Below are positions 26,334 to 35,264 of a DNA stretch of 64,000 nucleotides, one piece after another; the first letter of the stretch is position 1, and each line of letters opens with the position of its first letter. The translations under genes and the position numbers were made by a program. Source of the DNA: an uncultured Prevotellaceae bacterium (GTDB taxonomy: Bacteria; Bacteroidota; Bacteroidia; Bacteroidales; Bacteroidaceae). The notes below the pieces were generated by a model that was not told where the DNA came from, made no database searches, and was given only the letters and a program-made list of their open reading frames with translations. The stretch spans positions 62,001 through 126,000 of the forward strand of contig OMWC01000005.1 of NCBI GenBank assembly GCA_900314655.1, written 5' to 3'.

Positions 26334-29210
26334 CTATTCGTAGGTGGTGATATTGAATAGCTTCTTCAGTTCTCCTTCAGCTGCAGGAGTGGTGAGCAGA
26401 TGCCGAAGTTCTCCCGATGAAATGGCGGTTTTTGGCGTAAAGGTGTCGCTTTTCATATATTGGAGCAGGCTGGCATAAAGCTGCCGTGCTTCTGGGTATT
26501 GCTGCAGCTGATGGAGGGGACTCATGCAGACGAGCAGACTGCCACGACCAACGCGGAACTCGAAGATGAGGCCCAGCTTGTGGTTACGCTCGATGTTGTC
26601 GATGACTTGTACTATCGGACGGTATTGGGCAGGGGTGTTGTCGAGTATGAACGGATGGGCATTCTTCACGATGGGGAACCACTGCCAGGAGGTGTGTTCC
26701 TCGGTGGGGAACTGGCTGAATACGGGATGCTCAGGATTCGTAAGAATACCGAGGGTTCCTGGCGATACGGGCTTCTTGTTGTTCTCAGAGATAGTCTTGA
26801 ACATGCGGTAGTTCCAGTAATCGGTCTGGAATAAGCCGCCTAATAACAGTTGAGGGTTGATGGTTAAAGGTTGATGGTTAATAGTGCTGTCGGGCATGAA
26901 GAGGACCTTGGCACCGTTGGCCAGTTTCTTTTGAATCTCGGAAGTGAGTTGGTCGCAGACGATAATGCCCTTACTGTCGGGGTTTGTATTGGCAGGATAA
27001 ATCCAGACTGGCCAAGAGTTCTCGTAATCAGTATCTTCGATGAAAGAGTAAAGTGTGAGTTTCTCAGGGTCTTTCAGAAATTCTAATTTAGAAAGGTCAA
27101 TGTCAAAGGTCCCGACATCTAAGAGCCCATTTCCTGCTGTTAGCGTAAATGATTTTTCTATGACGATGCCTGTGCCACAGACAGTATATTTGTTTTTCTC
27201 CTTGTCGGAAGAAACGATACAACAGTGAAGGGTCTTGCCTTCGAGACTTTCCTGTCCATAGTTGGCAATCTGGATTTTGGCTTTCAGTTGCTCATTGTTC
27301 GTGTAGCAGAATTTGGGCAGGACGGCTAAGGGCACCACGTCGTTGCACCACTGTCGCCATTCCTGGGGCGTGGTGATGCCCTTTGATTCCATGAAAGCAT
27401 CGAGGATGCCCACATAGGCGGAACCTTGTCCGGGATAATCCTGAATGTCGAGCAGTTGGAAACCAGCCATGCCGCGGGTGCGCAGATCCATTTCGATGTC
27501 GGCCTTATAGAGCTGAACGCTCCAATGGCCCGAAGCGCGATGGAAGGCTTCTGCCTGGTCGGGCATGCCGGCTTTTTCCAGACGGCTGCGGAATATTTCC
27601 ATGTTGTAAGGATAGAGCACCCCCGTGTATTTCTTTATCTCGTTATAGTCGGGATAGGTTTGGAACTGTCCGCTCTCATGACTGATGATGGGCACGGGAC
27701 ATTTGTCAACGGCTTCATCGAAATTCAACGATGAATTGGGGTAAAAATGATTAATCATGCCGCCATCGAAGGCATCTGCAAAGGAGAAAGAACCGCGCGT
27801 GTGGGTGTTGAAACTTCCCCATTTTTCACCGCCATTACGACAGGTCACGAAGAAGTCCATGCCTTCTTTCCATCCCTGGTAGCCCAGATAGTAGTTGGAA
27901 CCGAATGTAAAGAGCTTCGAGGGGGCTAAACGGCGATAATCATCGGTGAATTTCTTCATGGTGGGAATGTCACCACGCAGCTCGTTGCCCAGGGCAAACA
28001 TCACGAACGAGGGATGATGGCCATACTGCAGAAGAATAATGGAACCTTCTTTGTGGAGAAAGGTCATCAGTTTGTTGTCGTCACGTTTGAATTCTCCCCA
28101 GAAAGGAAGTTCGGGCTGCAAATAGACACCTTCGATGTCGGCAGCCATGAAGGCTGCCTCTGGGGGACACCAAGAATGGAAGCGGATATGGTTGATGCCG
28201 TAGCCCTTACAAATCTGCAGGTAGCGGCGCCAAGCGACCAGGTCCATCGGCACGTGGCCAGTATAGGGGAATACGCAGGCATCGTGCTTGCCACGTAGGA
28301 AGGTCTTATGGCCGTTGACCAAGAACTGTGTACCTTCGTTACGGAAATCACACAGGCCGAAATCCACTTCTTTAGTGTCGAAGCCATCGACGGTGACGAT
28401 GAGACGGTAGAGATTTGGATTCCGTTCGTCCCATAGTTTCAGACTGTCGTTCTGGAACTTCAGCACCAGATGGCGGCTGTCATTCTTGTCCTTTTTGATG
28501 GTGTTTTCCATGATGACCACTCCAACATCGCTTCCCAAGGAGGCCAATACGGCTGAGACCGTGAAGTTTTTCTTTGCTGTCCCTGCTATCGTAATGTCGG
28601 CCTCGAAAGCCTTGGAAACGGGGATGGTCTTCATCTGAATCCTGCTGATATAGAGCTGGTTCAAGGCTTCCAGGTAGAAATCACCGATGATGCCGTTCCA
28701 GTTGGTCTGCGTATCCTCTGTGTAAGCATGGCTGTTACTTAGCAACTGAGGTGGAACATTTTTGTCCGTGTTGTCCACCTGAATAGTCAGTGTGTGCTTG
28801 CCTGGCTGAAGGAATTTGGTGAGGTTATAGACCTGTTCGGTGGAAATGTTGTTGTTAGCTCCCCTGTCAATGCCGTCCACGAGCACTTTCGTGGCTTTCG
28901 TGCGTTCCATGTGGAGAAGAATTGTCTTCTTCTTCCATTCCGCGGGGATGGTAATCTCGCGTGTATAGGACAGCTCGCCCACATAACTGTAGAGGCGCGA
29001 CAGATGGGTTGTCTCGTCTTTCTTCTGGAGGGCGTTTCCCTTACGGTTGGTATCGGTAGTGCCGGGAAGGTTGATGTCACCAAGTTCGGTTTTCCATGTG
29101 CCAGCCAGGTTTATGATCTGGCGGTGGTTCTGGGCAATAGCTACTCCCACCCTCCCTATAAGGGAGGGGACAAATAGCAATATGACGGATAGATAAAGGA
29201 TTTTTTTCAT
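26334..29210 (-). CDS. Secreted glycoside hydrolase family 2
   Basis: 958 residues. GH2 jelly roll (about 30-190), Ig-like domain (195-300), TIM barrel (305-610) with acid/base E410 in FALGNELRGD and nucleophile E512 in IISHESGQF, then beta domains. Aromatic and charge pattern fits a beta-galactosidase or beta-glucuronidase-like enzyme; substrate unknown. Signal peptide MKKILYLSVILLFVPSLIGR is partly built from a palindromic repeat (29143-29171), and residues about 776-787 (STINHQPLTINP) from a heptamer array. It is the last gene of a four-gene operon and lies 36 nt after the S46 peptidase gene. A 155-nt gap to the phosphatase gene holds no gene. Confidence 0.85.
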   Translation of the reverse strand: MKKILYLSVILLFVPSLIGRVGVAIAQNHRQIINLAGTWKTELGDINLPGTTDTNRKGNALQKKDETTHLSRLYSYVGELSYTREITIPAEWKKKTILLHMERTKATKVLVDGIDRGANNNISTEQVYNLTKFLQPGKHTLTIQVDNTDKNVPPQLLSNSHAYTEDTQTNWNGIIGDFYLEALNQLYISRIQMKTIPVSKAFEADITIAGTAKKNFTVSAVLASLGSDVGVVIMENTIKKDKNDSRHLVLKFQNDSLKLWDERNPNLYRLIVTVDGFDTKEVDFGLCDFRNEGTQFLVNGHKTFLRGKHDACVFPYTGHVPMDLVAWRRYLQICKGYGINHIRFHSWCPPEAAFMAADIEGVYLQPELPFWGEFKRDDNKLMTFLHKEGSIILLQYGHHPSFVMFALGNELRGDIPTMKKFTDDYRRLAPSKLFTFGSNYYLGYQGWKEGMDFFVTCRNGGEKWGSFNTHTRGSFSFADAFDGGMINHFYPNSSLNFDEAVDKCPVPIISHESGQFQTYPDYNEIKKYTGVLYPYNMEIFRSRLEKAGMPDQAEAFHRASGHWSVQLYKADIEMDLRTRGMAGFQLLDIQDYPGQGSAYVGILDAFMESKGITTPQEWRQWCNDVVPLAVLPKFCYTNNEQLKAKIQIANYGQESLEGKTLHCCIVSSDKEKNKYTVCGTGIVIEKSFTLTAGNGLLDVGTFDIDLSKLEFLKDPEKLTLYSFIEDTDYENSWPVWIYPANTNPDSKGIIVCDQLTSEIQKKLANGAKVLFMPDSTINHQPLTINPQLLLGGLFQTDYWNYRMFKTISENNKKPVSPGTLGILTNPEHPVFSQFPTEEHTSWQWFPIVKNAHPFILDNTPAQYRPIVQVIDNIERNHKLGLIFEFRVGRGSLLVCMSPLHQLQQYPEARQLYASLLQYMKSDTFTPKTAISSGELRHLLTTPAAEGELKKLFNITTYE
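26850..26884. repeat. Heptamer array x5 inside the GH2 gene
   Basis: TTGAGGG, TTGATGG, TTAAAGG, TTGATGG, TTAATAG. In the gene sense it reads as repeats of CCATCAA and gives TINHQPLTINPQ without a stop. Confidence 0.85.
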
Positions 29211-29270
29211 AGGTAGGTTTGTTTTGGGTTGTTCACTCCCGCCCCGTTAGGGGAGGGAGGGGGTGGGAGC
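29143..29270. repeat. Inverted pair of CTCCC palindromes bracketing the GH2 start codon
   Basis: 29143-29171 (CCCTCCCTATAAGGGAGGGG) encodes part of the GH2 signal peptide. 29235-29270 (GCCCCGTTAGGGGAGGGAGG) encodes the last residues of the S46 peptidase (PTPSLP) and its stop. The GH2 ATG at 29210 lies between them, the same plan as at 12965-13100. Confidence 0.8.
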
Positions 29271-31403
29271 TATTTCTTTCAACAGGCGGTCGGCATGTCC
29301 CCAACGGTCCATCATAAAGAGCACGTAGCGGATATCGACACCGATGCAACGGGCCAATTTGGTATCAAAGAAGATGTCGCTGGAGAGTGAGTCCCAGTTG
29401 CCATCGAAAGCCAGTCCGATGAGGCGTCCTTTGCCGTCGAACATCGGTGATCCGGAATTGCCGCCCGTGATGTCGTTGTTAGTCAGGAAGCAGAGTTGCA
29501 TCTTTCCTGTAGTCTTGTCGGTATAGGGTGAGAAGTCCTTGGCGGAAAGCAGTTCGTGCATGATGGGCTCGACCTTGTAATCCTCGATGGAACCGCCTTT
29601 TTTCATCTTCTCCACGATACTTTCTGCTGTGGTGTAGTAGCCAGAAGGCTGTCCGTTGAGCAGATATTCGCCCACCTGACCGTAGGAGAGTCGCATGGTG
29701 AAGTTGGCATCCGAATAGTGGGGCATATCTTCCTCCATACGGAGTTTGGCAGCGCAGAGCATCTTTTCCTGTGCATCGATGCTATCGGTGATTGCCGACA
29801 TCTCATCAGCAAAGGTTCCCATGGCCAAAGCTCCGAGATCCACGCCCATCTGAATGCCGGGATCTTTCAGGTAATACTTCTTGGCCGGATAGATTTTTTT
29901 GCCACTTTTCATCAGGAAACTCTTCTTATAGAGCCAATCTACATAGGCAGAGAAGTTGCCGCGGAATTTACGGTCAACCGTTTTGAAGAAATCAGGCCAG
30001 TATCGGGCATTCACCTTTTCGCGGTAGTTCTGCATCAGAGCCACGAGCACTTCCTTGTCGAGGGCTTCATCCCATTCGTCGCTGTTGTCCTTGAAGATGA
30101 AGTATTGCTTGCGGGGCTTCTCCTCGGGACCTTTTAGCTCCAAGCCGCCATTGTTGGCACGCATGGCGCGGGTGACCAGCTCGTTGGTGCGGCGGAAGGT
30201 CTCAATATAGTAATAGTAAGCACGTCGCAGTTCGAACCGCTGCTGATAGAGCTTCTCCAACTTGGTGAAATCGAGTTTGCCTTTCAGATAGCCTGTTGAA
30301 TCCTGATACTGGCGGATGCGGTTCTCGTAGGCCTGTTTCTGCTGGATAATGCCGATGGAATCGATACATTTGTTCATTCCCATGGAGTTTTTCCAGTAGT
30401 TGGCACTTTGGGCATACTTGGAATCGTACTTGATGCGCACGGCCTCCGATGCGTCCATGTGACGCTTCATAATCTGCTGTTTCAGGCCGCGCACCTGCAC
30501 GCGGGTGGTGTTTTCGGCATCACGCATCTCGCGGATACCATAAGAAGAGAGGTAGCGGTTGGTGCTGCCGGGATAGCCCACGGTCATGGAGAAATCGCCG
30601 TCCTTATAACCTTCGGTGCTGACGGGTGCCCATGAAGCGGGATGATAGGGTACGTTGTCCTTGGAATACTCTGCCGGACCGTTGGTCTTGGGGTCGGCAT
30701 AAATGCGGAAAACAGAGAAGTCGCAGGTCTGGCGAGGCCACATCCAGTTATCAGTGTCACCTCCGAACTTACCCATCGACTTGGGAATGGTGAAGACAAG
30801 ACGGAGATCGCGGAACTGCTGATAGACCGTGGCATAGTAGCTATTGCCTTCGTAGAAAGGATCAATCTCTACGTGGAGTGTCTTGTCGATGAGCTTAACG
30901 GAGTCGGTCATGGCCTGTTGTAGGGAATCAATGAGGGCGCTCATATCATCGTCGGCGATGTTCCGCTTCTTGGCTTCGGCCTGCAGTCGGCAGGTGATGT
31001 CTTCCTGAGAGCGCATGAACGAGACGAACATGTTCTCATTGGGCAGCTCTTCCTCGTAGCTCTTGGCGTAGAAACCGTTGAGCATATAGTCGTGTTCCAC
31101 GGTGGAATGGCTGCGGATGGCCTCGAAACCGCAGTGGTGGTTGGTGAAAACCAGTCCGTCGGGACTGACCACCACGCCCGAACAGTAGCCCGAGAAGTTC
31201 ACCACACAGTTCTTGATGGCATTGGCATCGCTATAAAGCGCGGTGCTGGGCAGCGAGAAACCTTCCTGCTGCATCTGGGCAAATACCTGCGGCGGTAGGT
31301 TGTAGAGTGTCCACATTCCCTCGTCGGCAACAGCCTTCATAGAAGAGAGAGGAGAGAGGAATGATGAGAGAGATATGCACAGGGCGATGATATTTTTTTT
31401 CAT
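29247..31403 (-). CDS. S46-family dipeptidyl-peptidase (DPP7/DPP11 type)
   Basis: 718 residues with a signal peptide (MKKNIIALCISLSSFL...). Trypsin-like halves with an inserted helical domain. Catalytic His in VFTNHHCGFEAI (about residue 89) and Ser in GGNSGSPMFDG (about 645), with RYVLFMMDRWG at the end as in the family. S46 enzymes sit in the periplasm and remove dipeptides from peptide N-termini, feeding amino-acid catabolism. The segment LAFDGNW carries Gly where, as I recall, DPP11 has Arg, so DPP7-like hydrophobic specificity is more likely; this is uncertain. Gap to the upstream flippase gene 14 nt. The last six residues come from a repeat. Confidence 0.88.
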   Translation of the reverse strand: MKKNIIALCISLSSFLSPLSSMKAVADEGMWTLYNLPPQVFAQMQQEGFSLPSTALYSDANAIKNCVVNFSGYCSGVVVSPDGLVFTNHHCGFEAIRSHSTVEHDYMLNGFYAKSYEEELPNENMFVSFMRSQEDITCRLQAEAKKRNIADDDMSALIDSLQQAMTDSVKLIDKTLHVEIDPFYEGNSYYATVYQQFRDLRLVFTIPKSMGKFGGDTDNWMWPRQTCDFSVFRIYADPKTNGPAEYSKDNVPYHPASWAPVSTEGYKDGDFSMTVGYPGSTNRYLSSYGIREMRDAENTTRVQVRGLKQQIMKRHMDASEAVRIKYDSKYAQSANYWKNSMGMNKCIDSIGIIQQKQAYENRIRQYQDSTGYLKGKLDFTKLEKLYQQRFELRRAYYYYIETFRRTNELVTRAMRANNGGLELKGPEEKPRKQYFIFKDNSDEWDEALDKEVLVALMQNYREKVNARYWPDFFKTVDRKFRGNFSAYVDWLYKKSFLMKSGKKIYPAKKYYLKDPGIQMGVDLGALAMGTFADEMSAITDSIDAQEKMLCAAKLRMEEDMPHYSDANFTMRLSYGQVGEYLLNGQPSGYYTTAESIVEKMKKGGSIEDYKVEPIMHELLSAKDFSPYTDKTTGKMQLCFLTNNDITGGNSGSPMFDGKGRLIGLAFDGNWDSLSSDIFFDTKLARCIGVDIRYVLFMMDRWGHADRLLKEIAPTPSLP

Positions 31404-31417
31404 GTTTTATGGATGGT

Positions 31418-32866
31418 TTATGATTTGCGGAAATATTTGCCAACGACGGGGAGATTGGACAAGGGAAAGTCGCGCTTTATGATGAGGGCGACGAACAGCA
31501 GAAGCAGGACGGTGTTCAGGGCGATGGCTCCGAACATGCCGAGATTCCGGTTGAGCATCAGCATCAGCACCGTCAGCAGGGCGGCAAAAACCACATAGAG
31601 TGCAATGTCCTTCAAGGGATAGTTGATGGGATTCTTCTTGCGACCTACGAGGTAACTGAGTGCCATGCAGGTGAAATAGCCGGAGAATCCGCCCCAGGCA
31701 CAAGCCATATAGCCATAGCGGGGCACAAAAATAACGTTCACCGCGACGAGCACCAAGCAGGCAATGCCCGAGAAGATGGCTCCCCAGATGGTCTTGTCGA
31801 TGAGTTTATACCAGAAGGAGAGGTTGAAATAGATGCCCATCATGATTTCGGCGGCCATAACGATGGGCACCACGCGGAGGCCTTCCCAGTAGTCGCTGCC
31901 GATGATGTAGCGCAGAATGTCGAGGTAGGCGATGACGGCCAGATAGGCCAGCAGGGTGAAAATGATGAAGTATTTCATGGCCTGGGCGTACATCTCCTTG
32001 GAGTCTTTTTCACGGGCCTTGCCAAAGACAAAAGGCTCGTAGGCATAGCTGAACGCCTGGGTAATCATGGCCATAATCATGGCTATCTTCGAGGCGGCAC
32101 CATAGATGCCTAATTGGGCATGGGCATCGTTGGCTGTATAGATATAGGGGAAGAGAATCTTATCGGCCGTCTGGTTCAGGATACCGGCAATGCTGAGCAC
32201 GAGCAGCGGCCAGGCATAGTGGAACATACGGCGGAAAAGTTCACGGTCGAAGATCCATCGGAAACCGGTGAGCTCTTTGCATAGACAACAGAGCAGGACG
32301 CTGGAACAGGCAAGGTTGATGTAGAAAGCATATCCCACGTCCTTTCCGTTGATAACGGCAAAGTAGATGAGGTTCATTGTGATATTCATTGCTATGTTCA
32401 GCAGCTTCAGCGATGCAAACTTCAAGGGTCTTTTCTGGTAACGCAGATAGGAGAATGGTATGGCAGAGAAAGCATCGATGCCTACTGTAATGGCCATCAC
32501 CCAGATGAATTGCGGATGATCGGCATAGCCCATGGTCTTGGAGAGAGGCTTGATGAAAAGCAGCACAAGCACGATGAAGGTAAGAGCCAAAGTACCCACG
32601 GTAATCAGTGTGGTGCTATAGACGCGGTGGGGATCCTCGCCCTCCTTGTTGGCAAAACGGAAGAAAGTGGTCTCCATGCCAAAAAGCAGGATGACCATAA
32701 TGAGGGCCGTATAGGCATAAATATTGGTGATGATGCCATAACCACCGGAGGCTGCCGCCAGTTTTGCCGTATAAAGCGGGACGAGCAGGTAGTTGAGAAA
32801 CCTGCCGATGATGCTCGATAGTCCGTAGATGGCCGTGTCCTTGGCCAGAGATTTTAGGTTTGCCAT
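31418..32866 (-). CDS. Polysaccharide/lipid-linked oligosaccharide flippase (Wzx/MurJ superfamily)
   Basis: 482 residues with 12-14 predicted membrane helices along the whole length, starting MANLKSLAKDTAIYGLSSII, the usual opening of Bacteroidetes polysaccharide biosynthesis (RfbX-like) proteins, and the characteristic ...GRFLNYLLVPLYT. Would flip lipid-bound sugars across the inner membrane. No glycosyltransferase cluster is nearby, so the substrate is open. It follows the upstream gene with a 2-nt gap and is therefore probably cotranscribed. Confidence 0.85.
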   Translation of the reverse strand: MANLKSLAKDTAIYGLSSIIGRFLNYLLVPLYTAKLAAASGGYGIITNIYAYTALIMVILLFGMETTFFRFANKEGEDPHRVYSTTLITVGTLALTFIVLVLLFIKPLSKTMGYADHPQFIWVMAITVGIDAFSAIPFSYLRYQKRPLKFASLKLLNIAMNITMNLIYFAVINGKDVGYAFYINLACSSVLLCCLCKELTGFRWIFDRELFRRMFHYAWPLLVLSIAGILNQTADKILFPYIYTANDAHAQLGIYGAASKIAMIMAMITQAFSYAYEPFVFGKAREKDSKEMYAQAMKYFIIFTLLAYLAVIAYLDILRYIIGSDYWEGLRVVPIVMAAEIMMGIYFNLSFWYKLIDKTIWGAIFSGIACLVLVAVNVIFVPRYGYMACAWGGFSGYFTCMALSYLVGRKKNPINYPLKDIALYVVFAALLTVLMLMLNRNLGMFGAIALNTVLLLLFVALIIKRDFPLSNLPVVGKYFRKS

Positions 32867-32868
32867 GA

Positions 32869-34101
32869 TTATCCGAAGAATAGGTATGCGATGAAAATCG
32901 CCGATAAGATGCCTGCCAGGTCAGCCAGCAGTCCGCAGGTAACGGCGTGGCGCGTATAGCGGATGCTCACGCTACCGAAATAGACAGCCAGCACATAGAA
33001 GGTAGTATCGGTGGAACCTTGGAAAATACAAGCCAGACGACCCACGAAAGAGTCAGCGCCATAGGTGGCCATGGCATCGACCATCAGTCCACGAGCACCT
33101 CCGCCGCTCAGCGGTTTCATAAGCGCCGTTGGCAAAGCTCCGATAAACTGCGTGTCGATACCTACGGCATCGATACACCACGCTAGTCCGTCGATGAGCA
33201 TGTCCATGGCACCCGAGGCACGGAAAACACCGATTCCAACGAGAATAGCCACTAGGTAGGGGATGATGACGACGGCCGTCTTGAAACCGTCCTTTGCTCC
33301 TTCAATAAAGGCATCATAGACGTTCACCTTCTTGCGGACACCCGCCAGAATGAAACTCACGATGACCGTCATGAGCAGAATGTTGGCAACCAGCGTGGAA
33401 ACGGTGTTCATCTGGTCTTTATCCAGCTGTGAGAATCCCCAGATAATGCCTGCCACCAAGGCGCACATGCCGCCCAGCGTGAGCAGCAAAGTCTTGTTGA
33501 GGAGGTTGATTTTCTGATAGAGCGAGGTCACGATAATGCCCGCCATGGTGGAAAAGAACGTTGCCAGCAGGATGGGGATGAAGATGTCGGTTGGCTGGGC
33601 GGCCCCCTGCTGTGCACGATAGACCATGATGGAAACAGGGATGAGCGTCAGTCCCGAGGTGTTCAGCACAAGGAACATGATCATCGGGTTGCTGGCCGTG
33701 TCTTTCTTCGGGTTGATTTCCTGCAACTGCTCCATGGCCTTCAGTCCCAATGGCGTAGCAGCGTTGTCGAGGCCGAGCATGTTGGCAGCAATATTCATGA
33801 AGATGCTTCCTGTGGCGGGATGCCCCTTGGGGATATCCGGGAACAGCTTCGTGAACACGGGCGACAGCACACGGGCAAAGAGATTGATGACGCCTCCCTT
33901 TTCGCCAACCTTCATAATACCGAGCCACAAAGACAAGACGCCTGTCAGTCCCAGCGAAATCTCAAAGGCTGTCTTTGAGTTGTCGAAAGTAGAATTCATC
34001 ATGGCGGGGAATACCTCCACGTCACCTAAAAAAATAAGTTTCACCAAAGCGATCACAAACGCGATGATGAAGAATGCAATCCAAATGTAATTTAAAACCA
34101 T
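32869..34101 (-). CDS. Nucleoside-recognition (Gate) domain membrane protein, SpmA-SpmB fusion type
   Basis: 410 residues with about ten membrane helices. Two Gate/nucleoside-recognition halves: about 45-170 (MNIAANMLGLDNAATPLG) and 270-400 (GALPTALMKPLSGGGARGLM). These match SpmA and SpmB of spore formers fused in one chain, as found in Bacteroidetes. Transport or channel role presumed, substrate unknown. First gene of the operon. The promoter sits so close that the mRNA appears leaderless. No alternative in-frame Met occurs nearby. Confidence 0.82.
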   Translation of the reverse strand: MVLNYIWIAFFIIAFVIALVKLIFLGDVEVFPAMMNSTFDNSKTAFEISLGLTGVLSLWLGIMKVGEKGGVINLFARVLSPVFTKLFPDIPKGHPATGSIFMNIAANMLGLDNAATPLGLKAMEQLQEINPKKDTASNPMIMFLVLNTSGLTLIPVSIMVYRAQQGAAQPTDIFIPILLATFFSTMAGIIVTSLYQKINLLNKTLLLTLGGMCALVAGIIWGFSQLDKDQMNTVSTLVANILLMTVIVSFILAGVRKKVNVYDAFIEGAKDGFKTAVVIIPYLVAILVGIGVFRASGAMDMLIDGLAWCIDAVGIDTQFIGALPTALMKPLSGGGARGLMVDAMATYGADSFVGRLACIFQGSTDTTFYVLAVYFGSVSIRYTRHAVTCGLLADLAGILSAIFIAYLFFG

Positions 34102-34136
34102 GCCGCAAAATTACAGTATTTTTGCGGCATGGCAAA
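34098..34136 (-). promoter_or_regulatory. Promoter within a perfect inverted repeat, leaderless start
   Basis: Minus strand: TTTG (34136-34133), 19 nt, TAATTTTG (34113-34106), then ATG 5 nt later at 34101. The region 34098-34132 is a 13-bp perfect inverted repeat (CCATGCCGCAAAA ... TTTTGCGGCATGG, 9-nt loop). The + strand arm also contains TATTTTTG (34117-34124). Confidence 0.7.
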
Positions 34137-34178
34137 ATCTTAAGGGATAAAACTTGTTCTAACCCTTAAACCTTTTTG

Positions 34179-35264
34179 TTATTTTCCTTTTTTATGCTTC
34201 GCCGACCATCGTTCCAGGCGCTTGTATTCCTTTTTCGTGATGCGCATGAAGGAACCATGCTGCGGACGGCTGACACCCTCGATGTTCTTCGGATTCTTGA
34301 AGTTACGCATGAAGCGGTCGGCCTCACAGATGCGGTAGTTCTTCGGGCGCGACGAATACTCTATGTAGCCAATCATCCACGTGTCCTTGCCGGCCAGTTG
34401 GAAAGCCGAAACACCTTCGCATTTCTTCTTTCCCTCGAAGTTCACGTAGTCATCCTCCACGGGCTCGCTCCAAGGACCGGTCAGTGAGGGAGACGTGGCG
34501 GTGAAAAGTCCGGGTGTGCCGCCTTCCTTCTTGATCATCATGTGCCACCGCTGGTCAGCTTCCACCCAGTTGATGTCGGCATCGATGGTGGCATAGCCCC
34601 AGTCGAAAAGCAGTTTAGGCATGGTGAGCTGGGTGAACGTCTCGTCGGCATGACTGTAGTACATGCGGTCGTATTTCTCTTCGGCGCGGTTCCACATGGA
34701 GTAGTAAATCATGTAGCCGCCCTTGCGGCCGTCGGGCCAGACGAAATCTTCGTCCCAGACAATCTGCGGAGCCCACACACGGTTGATGGTGGTCCAGTCG
34801 GTGTATGGGGTGTTGGTGGTTTCTTTTAGAAATATTGACGGACCTTTTCGGAAGTCGAAGTTTTTGGATTTCCAATGGATGAGGTCGTCGGAGGTAAGCA
34901 GACAGATGCCATAGTTGTCCCATGTCTCCACTTTCCCCATCCGTTTGCGCGAAGCCTGCGAGGCATCCATGTCGGTAAACACCATCAGGTAGCCGCTGTT
35001 GTCGTGTTTGCGGCAGATGAATGCGTCGCGCGAACGTTTCTCGATGGGAGCCATCACGGCATCGCTGAATATGGAATCGCCGTCGAGAAGGTCGTGCCAG
35101 TGGATGCCGTCCTTGCTCAAGGCGTAGGCCGTCCATGCCGGTCCAGCGTCGTTCATGTGGCAGAAGAGGTAGCGGTTGCCTTTCTGCAGGTTGCCTTTTG
35201 CGAAAGTATTAACTGAACACAAAGACACGAAGACGCAAAGAACTAAAGAAAAAAATCTTTTCAT
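34179..35264 (-). CDS. Secreted five-bladed propeller glycosidase, GH43-like
   Basis: 361 residues with signal peptide MKRFFSLVLCVFVSLCSVNTFA. Repeated blades with YALSKDGIHWHDL, TSDDLIHWKS, WAPQIVWDEDFVW, and ATSPSLTGPWSEPV are typical of GH43/GH32-clan propellers that release arabinose, xylose or galactose from side chains. The WAP-type motif with Asp supports GH43, but family and bond cannot be fixed by eye. It is the last gene of the pectin operon. Its ATG overlaps the GH2 stop (TGATG at 35266-35262), implying translational coupling. No gene in the 77-nt gap downstream. Confidence 0.75.
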   Translation of the reverse strand: MKRFFSLVLCVFVSLCSVNTFAKGNLQKGNRYLFCHMNDAGPAWTAYALSKDGIHWHDLLDGDSIFSDAVMAPIEKRSRDAFICRKHDNSGYLMVFTDMDASQASRKRMGKVETWDNYGICLLTSDDLIHWKSKNFDFRKGPSIFLKETTNTPYTDWTTINRVWAPQIVWDEDFVWPDGRKGGYMIYYSMWNRAEEKYDRMYYSHADETFTQLTMPKLLFDWGYATIDADINWVEADQRWHMMIKKEGGTPGLFTATSPSLTGPWSEPVEDDYVNFEGKKKCEGVSAFQLAGKDTWMIGYIEYSSRPKNYRICEADRFMRNFKNPKNIEGVSRPQHGSFMRITKKEYKRLERWSAKHKKGK

